A stretch of DNA of 32,218 nt from the NCBI GenBank assembly GCA_902519445.1, contig CABYJR010000007.1:1-32218 (forward strand), written 5' to 3'. The DNA comes from an uncultured Pelagibacteraceae bacterium. Its GTDB lineage: Bacteria; Pseudomonadota; Alphaproteobacteria; Pelagibacterales; Pelagibacteraceae. The notes under the pieces were generated by a model. It searched no databases. It worked only from the letters and a program-made list of their open reading frames with translations, and was not told the origin of the DNA. Below, one piece after another: positions 23,405-32,218 of the stretch; positions within the stretch are counted from its first letter, which is position 1; each line of letters opens with the position of its first letter. The translations under genes and the position numbers were made by a program.

Positions 23405-25291
23405 ATGAATTTAAAAAATTTAATGATGTGGGGATTAATAGTAGTTCTTGTAGTAGGACTATTTCAACTATTTCAAAATCCCAATAAAAAAAATGTAGTT
23501 TTGCAAAAAACTCCTTTTTCTGAATTTCTGAAAAACATTGATGATGGCAGAGTAGTTCAGGTAGAAATTAAAGGTAATGATATAGAAGGTATTTTATCAG
23601 ACGGAACAGCTTTCAGTACTTACGCACCTAATGATCCAAATTTAGTTGAAAAATTAACTTCAAAAGGGGTGAGTATAACCGCTTCGCCACTTGAAGACAA
23701 AATGCCATCAATTTTAGGAATTCTTCTTTCTTGGTTTCCTATGCTTTTACTTATTGGTGTCTGGATATTTTTTATGCGCCAAATGCAAGGAGGAAGAGGT
23801 GGAGCTATGGGTTTTGGAAAATCCAAAGCAAAATTATTATCAGAAGCAAGAGGAAAAGTTACTTTTAACGATGTTGCCGGAATTGATGAAGCAAAAGAAG
23901 AAGTTGAAGAAATAATAGAATTTTTAAAAGATCCAAGAAAATTTAGAAGACTTGGAGGAAAAATTCCAAAAGGAGCTCTTTTGATAGGACCTCCAGGAAC
24001 AGGAAAAACTTTACTTGCGAGAGCAATAGCAGGAGAAGCCAACGTTCCTTTTTTTACAATTTCAGGATCAGATTTTGTAGAAATGTTTGTTGGTGTTGGA
24101 GCTTCAAGAGTCAGGGATATGATGGAGCAAGGAAAAAAGAATGCACCTTGTATAATTTTTATAGATGAGATTGATGCTGTTGGAAGAAGTAGAGGAGCAG
24201 GTCTTGGCGGAGGAAATGATGAAAGGGAACAAACTTTAAACCAATTATTGGTTGAGATGGATGGTTTTGATACAAACGAAGGCGTAATCATAATAGCAGC
24301 AACAAACAGACCTGATGTTTTAGATCCTGCATTATTGAGACCAGGAAGATTTGATAGACAAGTTGTAGTTCCAAATCCTGATATTGTTGGTAGGGAGGCA
24401 ATATTAAAAGTTCATATTAAAAAAATTAATACCGGTCCTGATGTTAAATTAAGAACAATTGCTAGAGGAACTCCAGGTTTCTCCGGTGCCGATCTTGCAA
24501 ATTTATGTAATGAAGCAGCATTATTAGCTGCTAGAAAAAATAAAAGAATTGTAACAATGATAGATGTTGAAGAGGCTAAAGATAAAGTGATGATGGGAGC
24601 TGAAAGAAGATCAATGGTTATGACAGAAGATGATAAAAAATTAACTGCATATCATGAAGGTGGTCACGCAATAGTTGCCATGAATGAACAGGCTTCTGAC
24701 CCAATACACAAGGCAACAATTATTCCTAGAGGAAGAGCCTTAGGTGTAGTTTGGACATTACCAGAAAGAGATAAGTATTCTCATACGAGAGAATATATGG
24801 AAGCAAATATATCTAAAGCTATGGGCGGAAGAGTTGCAGAAGAAATGATTTTTGGCCATGATAAAGTTACTTCGGGAGCTTCTTCAGATATTCAAATGGC
24901 TACTAAATTAGCCAAGGATATGGTTACAAAATTTGGAATGAGTAAAGATCTTGGACCTTTAGCATACGGCGCTAACGAGGACGAAGTTTTTCTTGGAAGG
25001 CAGATTACAAGACAAGAACATATGTCAGAAGAAACAGCAAAAAGAGTTGATGCAGAAGTTAAAAAAATTGTAGATGCAGGCTACGAAAGAGCTAAAAAAA
25101 TTCTTACAGAAAAAATAGAAGATTTACATAAATTAGCAAAAGCCTTACTTGTTTATGAGACTTTAAGTGGAGAAGAAATAAAAGATTTAATATTAAAAAA
25201 TACCGAACCTAAAAGAGTTAAAGAAGATGAACACAAAGAAGAATCTTCAGCATTGGGCTCATTAGGTTTAAAACCTAAACCAGCCCTTTAA
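23405..25291 (+). CDS. ftsH: ATP-dependent zinc metalloprotease FtsH
   Basis: A 628-residue membrane-bound AAA+ protease that degrades misfolded membrane proteins and regulators, RpoH included in several bacteria. There are two membrane helices (about residues 8-24 and 104-124) around a periplasmic domain. The AAA module has Walker A GPPGTGKT, Walker [12 protein letters not shown], and the second region of homology with [19 protein letters not shown]. The zinc site is HEGGH (417-421), where many homologs have HEAGH, but the HExxH residues are intact. The C-terminal tail is Lys/Glu rich. A candidate RpoH promoter stands directly upstream. It is followed by folP after six bases, as in many alphaproteobacteria. 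Confidence 0.98.
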   Translation: MNLKNLMMWGLIVVLVVGLFQLFQNPNKKNVVLQKTPFSEFLKNIDDGRVVQVEIKGNDIEGILSDGTAFSTYAPNDPNLVEKLTSKGVSITASPLEDKMPSILGILLSWFPMLLLIGVWIFFMRQMQGGRGGAMGFGKSKAKLLSEARGKVTFNDVAGIDEAKEEVEEIIEFLKDPRKFRRLGGKIPKGALLIGPPGTGKTLLARAIAGEANVPFFTISGSDFVEMFVGVGASRVRDMMEQGKKNAPCIIFIDEIDAVGRSRGAGLGGGNDEREQTLNQLLVEMDGFDTNEGVIIIAATNRPDVLDPALLRPGRFDRQVVVPNPDIVGREAILKVHIKKINTGPDVKLRTIARGTPGFSGADLANLCNEAALLAARKNKRIVTMIDVEEAKDKVMMGAERRSMVMTEDDKKLTAYHEGGHAIVAMNEQASDPIHKATIIPRGRALGVVWTLPERDKYSHTREYMEANISKAMGGRVAEEMIFGHDKVTSGASSDIQMATKLAKDMVTKFGMSKDLGPLAYGANEDEVFLGRQITRQEHMSEETAKRVDAEVKKIVDAGYERAKKILTEKIEDLHKLAKALLVYETLSGEEIKDLILKNTEPKRVKEDEHKEESSALGSLGLKPKPAL

Positions 25292-25297
25292 GCTTTA

Positions 25298-26374
25298 ATG
25301 CGGAAATATTACACAAGACCGTGTAATTTCTACTATGGAAATTATGCAAGACATCTTGTTAAAATCAAAAAAGCCTTACCATTAGCGGGTAGAACTAATA
25401 TATCTTTTGATCAGTTAGAAATTTTCGAGAGAAAAAAAGGGAAAAAAACAAAAAGTCATCTTTACTCTATAAATGAAATAAAAAAGTTAAATAAAGATTT
25501 AAAAAATATAGTTAGTAACGATTTAAAAAAAATAACAAGAAAAAGAAACAGTATATCCAAGATCAAATTTAATAACCCTCATATAATGGGTGTTCTTAAT
25601 ATAACCCCAGACAGCTTTTCTGATGGAGGTTTATTTTTTGATGAACAAAAAGCTTATAAACAGGCAGAATCAATGTTAAATGCTGGAGCATCAATAATAG
25701 ATATTGGAGGCGAGTCTACTAGACCAGGTTCTAAAATTGTTGAAGAAAGTGAAGAATGGCAAAGAATAGAAAGTACAATTAAAAGATTAAAAAAAAATTT
25801 TTCAAATATAATTTTATCTTTGGACACGAGAAAATCCTATGTAATGCAAAAAGGTATAGATGTTGGAATAAATATTATAAATGATGTATCAGGTTTAAAT
25901 TTTGATAAAAAATCTTTTAATCTTATTAATCTAAAAAAAATTCCTTTCATTTTGCATCATATGCAAGGCACACCTGATACTATGCAGAATAATCCTAAAT
26001 ATGATGATGCTTTATTAGATATTTTTGATTTTTTTGAAGAAAAAATCAATTTTTTTTTAAAAAATAAATATAAAAAAGATTTTATTATAATTGATCCAGG
26101 AATAGGTTTTGGAAAAAATCTGGAGCATAACTTAAGAATAATATCAAAAATTTCCACTTTTCATAGTTTGGGATGTCCAATATTAATTGGAACTTCTAAA
26201 AAAAGATTTATAGAACATATCGTAACAAAATTTGATACTCCAGATCGCACAGGAGGAACTCTAGCTTCGGTACTGTATGGACTTTTACAAGGAGTTCAGT
26301 TATTCAGAGTTCATAATGTTAAAGAAATTAATCAAGGAATATTAGTTTTTAATAAAATTTTGAAGACAAATTAA
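25298..26374 (+). CDS. folP: Dihydropteroate synthase with N-terminal extension
   Basis: A 358-residue protein. The DHPS TIM barrel starts near residue 94 with IMGVLNITPDSFSDGG, followed by DIGGESTRPGS, LSLDTRKSYV, INDVSGL, HHMQGTPDTMQ, DPGIGFGKNLEHNL and GTSKKRFI. All substrate-binding motifs are present. The enzyme joins p-aminobenzoate and dihydropterin pyrophosphate in folate synthesis. The first ~93 residues (RPCNFYYGNYARHLVKIKKA, LPLAGRTNISFDQLEI) are an extra domain, which I recall from other alphaproteobacterial FolP proteins; its function is unknown. It lies between ftsH (6 bases) and glmM (3 bases). No further folate-synthesis gene is nearby. Confidence 0.94.
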   Translation: MRKYYTRPCNFYYGNYARHLVKIKKALPLAGRTNISFDQLEIFERKKGKKTKSHLYSINEIKKLNKDLKNIVSNDLKKITRKRNSISKIKFNNPHIMGVLNITPDSFSDGGLFFDEQKAYKQAESMLNAGASIIDIGGESTRPGSKIVEESEEWQRIESTIKRLKKNFSNIILSLDTRKSYVMQKGIDVGINIINDVSGLNFDKKSFNLINLKKIPFILHHMQGTPDTMQNNPKYDDALLDIFDFFEEKINFFLKNKYKKDFIIIDPGIGFGKNLEHNLRIISKISTFHSLGCPILIGTSKKRFIEHIVTKFDTPDRTGGTLASVLYGLLQGVQLFRVHNVKEINQGILVFNKILKTN

Positions 26375-26377
26375 TTC

Positions 26378-27708
26378 ATGGCAAACAAATATTTTGGAAC
26401 AGATGGTATAAGGGGTACCGTCAACCGGGGAAATATAACAGGAGAAAAATTTTTTAAGTTCGGATTGGCAGCGGGAACTTATTTTAAAAATCAAAAGAAG
26501 GCTAAACAAATAGCTATAATCGCTAAAGATACAAGATTGTCAGGTTATACATTAGAACCTGCTCTAGTATCAGGTTTGGTTTCAGGAGGAATGCACGTTT
26601 TTACATTAGGACCTCTGCCTACTAATGGACTAGCTATGTTAACAAGATCCATGAAGGCAAATATGGGAATCATGATTACCGCTTCTCATAATCCCTATTA
26701 TGATAATGGTTTAAAATTATTTGGACCTGATGGTTTGAAATTATCAGATAAAATAGAAAAAAAAATTGAAAAATTAATAGATACTAAAAATGCAAAACAA
26801 CTAACAAATCCTAATAAACTGGGTAGAGTTAAGAGGCTTGAAGATGGTAACGATAGATATATAAAAATCTTAAAAAAAAATTTCCCAAAAAATTTTAAAT
26901 TAAAAGGAACCAGAATAGTTTTAGATTGTGCTAATGGTGCAGGATATATAGCTGCTCCAAAATTACTTAAAAGTCTTGGAGCAAAAGTTATTTCAATTGG
27001 AATAAAACCAAATGGACTAAATATTAATGATAAATGTGGATCTACTTACCCATACAAAATTCAATCTGCGGTTAAAAAATATAAAGCACATGTAGGTATA
27101 TCTTTCGATGGTGATGCTGATCGAATAATAATGTGTGACGAAAACAGTAAAATTATTGATGGTGATCAGATTATTGGAATGCTCGCACATAGATGGAAAT
27201 CAAAAAAAATTTTAAAAGGTGGAGTAATAGGAACTTTAATGTCCAATTATGGATTAGAAACTTTTCTAAAAAATAAAAAAATTAAATTTTTTAGATCCAA
27301 TGTAGGAGATAGGTATGTTAAAGAAAAAATGAAAAAATTTAATTTTAATTTAGGAGGAGAACAGTCCGGACATATAATTCTTGGAAAATTTGCTACTACT
27401 GGGGATGGACTGATGGTTGCTTTGGAGGTTCTTTTTTCTTTAAGAAAACGAAAAAAAGCTAGTGAACTACTTAATGTTTTTAATCCTTTGCCACAAATAT
27501 TAGAAAATATAACAGTGATAGATAAAAATATTATCAATACAGGAAAATGTAAAAAAGCAATAAAAAGAGCAAACAAGTTAATGAACAGGAGCGGAAGATT
27601 ATTAGTAAGAAAATCAGGCACAGAACCAAAAATCAGAATTATGGCTGAGTCTTATAACAAAAGTTTAATTTTAAAATGTATAAAAATAATTAAGAGTTCA
27701 ATAAAAAA

Positions 27709-27712
<4 letters not shown>
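26378..27712 (+). CDS. glmM: Phosphoglucosamine mutase
   Basis: A 444-residue alpha-D-phosphohexomutase that turns glucosamine-6-phosphate into glucosamine-1-phosphate for UDP-GlcNAc, thus for peptidoglycan and LPS. It has the start KYFGTDGIRGTVN, the phosphoserine loop TASHNPYYDNGLK with Ser103, the metal loop FDGDADRIIMCD, the sugar loop GGEQSGHIIL and the C-terminal phosphate loop RKSGTEPKIRIM. The length is normal. It follows folP in the usual ftsH-folP-glmM order and overlaps thiD by four bases (GTGA). Confidence 0.97.
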
Positions 27713-30709
<2,997 letters not shown>

Positions 30710-30725
30710 AAATAATGCAGTTGTC

Positions 30726-30754
30726 TATTTATTACTAAATTATGGCAAATACAA
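30726..30754 (-). promoter_or_regulatory. Candidate sigma-70 promoter of rpoH
   Basis: Read on the minus strand, TTGTAT (complement of 30749-30754) and TAAATA (complement of 30726-30731) are 17 bases apart, in the 50-base gap between the rluD stop and the rpoH ATG. The 5' leader would be only about 10 bases. Confidence 0.4.
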
Positions 30755-30759
30755 GGTGT

Positions 30760-31743
30760 CTAAATAGTAAATTTTTCAAGGTTTTTAATCAATTCTTCAA
30801 AATCCTTTGGTCTTTTAGCTTCAAAAAAAATCTCTTTTTTGGAACTAGGATGAACAAATCCTAAACTTTTTGCATGTAAAGCTTGTCTATTAAAATTGTT
30901 TATTTTTTTTTCAATAATAGGATTAATTTTCTTAAATTTTTTTTTCGACTTTCCATAAGATTTATCTCCTATAATCGGATTTCCTTTAAAATTCATGTGG
31001 ACCCTTATTTGATGTGTTCTACCAGTTTCTAATTTACATTCTACAAGGCTTATTTTAGGAAGGTCAGAATTTTGAAAAATTTTTAAAGTTTTATAATTTG
31101 TTATTGCCATTTTACCCTTTTCTTTTCTTACAGACATTAACTGTCTGTTCCTTTCGCTTCTTGATATTTTTTCTCGTATAGTTCCACTTTGCGGTTTTAA
31201 AGAACCCCAAATTATAGCTTCATAAGTTCTATTGATTGTATGTTCGCTAAATTGCCTAGATAGATTTATATGAGCATCATCACTTTTTGCTATTACAATT
31301 ACACCGCTAGTATCTTTATCAATTCTATGAACTATACCAGGTCTTAACTTTCCTCCTACACTTGAAAGATTATTTTTATATTTGTAGAGCAGCCCATTTA
31401 CGATAGTGTTTTCATGATTGCCGGCCCCAGGATGAACGACAACTCCTGAGGATTTATTAATAACAATAATATCCTTATCATCGTATAAAATATCCAAAGA
31501 GATTTTGTTTGGCTTGATAAGAGTTTTTTTTGGAGAAGGAAAATTAATTTTTATTTCATCTTGCTCTTTTATTTTCTTTGAGGGGTTATTAATTATATTG
31601 TTATTTAATTTTACTTCACCGTTAAGTATTAGAGACTGAAGGCGAGTTCTGCTGAGTTCAGTAATTTTTGAATGTAAAAATTTGTCAATTCTTGATCCAC
31701 TGTCACTTACAGGCACAATTATATAAAATGGTTTTTTTTTCAT
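30760..31743 (-). CDS. rluD: Ribosomal large-subunit pseudouridine synthase, RluD family
   Basis: A 327-residue RluA/RluD-family enzyme that makes pseudouridine in 23S rRNA. The N-terminal S4 RNA-binding domain covers about residues 16-75 (SRIDKFLHSKI, LSRTRLQSLILNGEVKLN). The catalytic domain has VINKSSGVVVHPGAG, PGIVHRIDKDTSGVIVIAK with the catalytic Asp142, YEAIIWG and GRTHQIRVHMNFKGNPIIGD. The presence of S4 favours RluD over RluA; RluC is also possible. It is followed by rpoH after 50 bases, a common order in alphaproteobacteria. It is divergent from the SxtJ-family gene. Confidence 0.93.
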   Translation of the reverse strand: MKKKPFYIIVPVSDSGSRIDKFLHSKITELSRTRLQSLILNGEVKLNNNIINNPSKKIKEQDEIKINFPSPKKTLIKPNKISLDILYDDKDIIVINKSSGVVVHPGAGNHENTIVNGLLYKYKNNLSSVGGKLRPGIVHRIDKDTSGVIVIAKSDDAHINLSRQFSEHTINRTYEAIIWGSLKPQSGTIREKISRSERNRQLMSVRKEKGKMAITNYKTLKIFQNSDLPKISLVECKLETGRTHQIRVHMNFKGNPIIGDKSYGKSKKKFKKINPIIEKKINNFNRQALHAKSLGFVHPSSKKEIFFEAKRPKDFEELIKNLEKFTI

Positions 31744-31803
31744 TAATAATTATATTATATACTGTATAAAAGAATATTGTTAAAAATTAGAAATTAATTA
31801 GAG
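31744..31803. promoter_or_regulatory. Divergent spacer rluD / SxtJ-family gene
   Basis: Sixty nearly pure A/T bases. They contain an imperfect palindrome, TATAC-T-GTATA, in the first third, which could be a -10 region or a protein site. I see no convincing -35 in either direction. Confidence 0.25.
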
Positions 31804-32196
31804 ATGATGCCGCGAATTAAAAAAATGAACTCAAATAGAACTTTCGGATTAGTTTTTTCCTTTGTTTTTTTGCTTTTTGCTTTCTGGTCTTTTCGAGGAG
31901 AATATGAACAGATAAAAAAAATTCCACTTTTTATATCAATATTTTTTTTAATTTTAGGTTTAATGAATTCGAAGTTGCTAACACCACTAAATTTTGCTTG
32001 GATAAAATTTGGACAAATAATTGGAAAAGTGATTTCACCAATTATTATGGGTATAGTTTATTTTATTGTATTAACCCCAATTAGTTTTATTTTAAGAATG
32101 TTTGGAAAAGATTTATTAAAAATAAAATTTTCTAAAAATGGTACATATTGGATTAAAAGAAAAAAGAATTCTACTTCAATGAAAAAACAGTTCTAG
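31804..32196 (+). CDS. SxtJ-family membrane protein
   Basis: A 130-residue inner-membrane protein with three or four hydrophobic stretches (about residues 15-30, 42-57 and 76-95). It matches the SxtJ family: an SNRTFGLVFSFVFLLFAFW start, then LLTPLNFAWIKFGQIIGKVISPI (shown by its core PLNFAWIKFGQIIG), PISFILRMFGKDLLKIKF and the end YWIKR. The name comes from a gene in the saxitoxin cluster, but the family is widespread, usually beside a small DUF5989 protein and a carbamoyltransferase. It is not evidence for toxin synthesis. The start may be the ATG at 31804, 31807 or 31825 (MNSNRTFG). Confidence 0.78.
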   Translation: MMPRIKKMNSNRTFGLVFSFVFLLFAFWSFRGEYEQIKKIPLFISIFFLILGLMNSKLLTPLNFAWIKFGQIIGKVISPIIMGIVYFIVLTPISFILRMFGKDLLKIKFSKNGTYWIKRKKNSTSMKKQF

Positions 32197-32197
32197 G

Positions 32198-32218
32198 ATG
32201 AAAAATTTTATTTTTAAT
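32198..32218 (+). CDS. Start of a further gene, cut by the window edge
   Basis: An ATG one base after the SxtJ-family stop opens a frame (MKNFIFN) that runs off the window. In known SxtJ neighbourhoods the next gene is often a ~50-residue DUF5989 membrane protein. Seven codons cannot confirm this. Confidence 0.4.

Noticed and set aside
23620-24291. A 223-codon open frame on the minus strand inside ftsH.
   Set aside because: It is a shadow of a strongly conserved gene, with composition and motifs explained by the FtsH frame.
30732-30754. A heat-shock-type CTTG element in the rpoH upstream region that would suggest self-activation.
   Set aside because: The bases 17-18 positions downstream (TAATAAA) do not fit CYTATNT; the sigma-70 reading is better.
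31804-32196. A toxin biosynthesis cluster, from the name SxtJ.
   Set aside because: The family is widespread in bacteria without saxitoxin genes, and no other sxt-specific gene is visible.

Overview
The window looks like a chromosomal segment of a streamlined, very AT-rich alphaproteobacterium, most likely from the SAR11/Pelagibacterales clade. That placement is an inference from four things. GC content is about 30% by eye. Intergenic gaps are tiny, and neighbouring genes often overlap. Several genes are alphaproteobacterial markers: TrcR/DUF1013, DUF4164 next to zapA, cysteine-free L31, FolP with an N-terminal extension, and an RpoH of alphaproteobacterial type. The gene order tkt-gap-pgk-fba, tol-pal-cpoB-tilS-ftsH-folP-glmM is also typical. 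I see no mobile element, CRISPR array, rRNA or prophage, and no stretch above 300 bases lacks a gene.

Layout. 1-1240 holds the 3' part of an AsmA-like envelope protein. 1242-2824 (minus) holds fumC behind a small two-helix membrane protein. 2912-4165 (plus) holds an ECHDC3-type crotonase without the catalytic glutamates, plus a YccU-type CoA-binding protein. 13912 down to 4169 (minus) is one long head-to-tail array: tkt, gap, pgk, fba, thiE, efp, suhB, rpmE, trcR, purE, rpsU, initiator tRNA and a DUF2334 deacetylase-like gene. It links central carbon metabolism to translation genes. rpsU has no ATG, GTG or TTG start and appears to begin with AUU.

13973-17345 (plus) carries DUF4164, zapA, a 5-formyltetrahydrofolate cyclo-ligase, a YmdB-type phosphoesterase, yebC and a Holliday-junction resolvase. 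The resolvase resembles chloroplast MOC1 more than classical RuvC, and ruvA, ruvB and ybgC are absent from their usual places. 17407-22299 is the Tol-Pal system, with the clearest intrinsic terminator of the window after pal. 22262-29813 carries tilS, ftsH, folP, glmM, thiD and purA. rpoH (minus) converges on purA, with rluD upstream of it. The window ends in an SxtJ-family membrane protein and the first seven codons of another gene.

The most interesting points are the following. (1) rpsU probably uses an AUU start behind a strong AGGAGG and a hairpin, next to the initiator tRNA gene. (2) A MOC1-like resolvase sits in the ruvC slot. (3) A near-perfect alphaproteobacterial heat-shock (sigma-32) promoter sits almost directly against the ftsH start codon, with rpoH 6 kb away.
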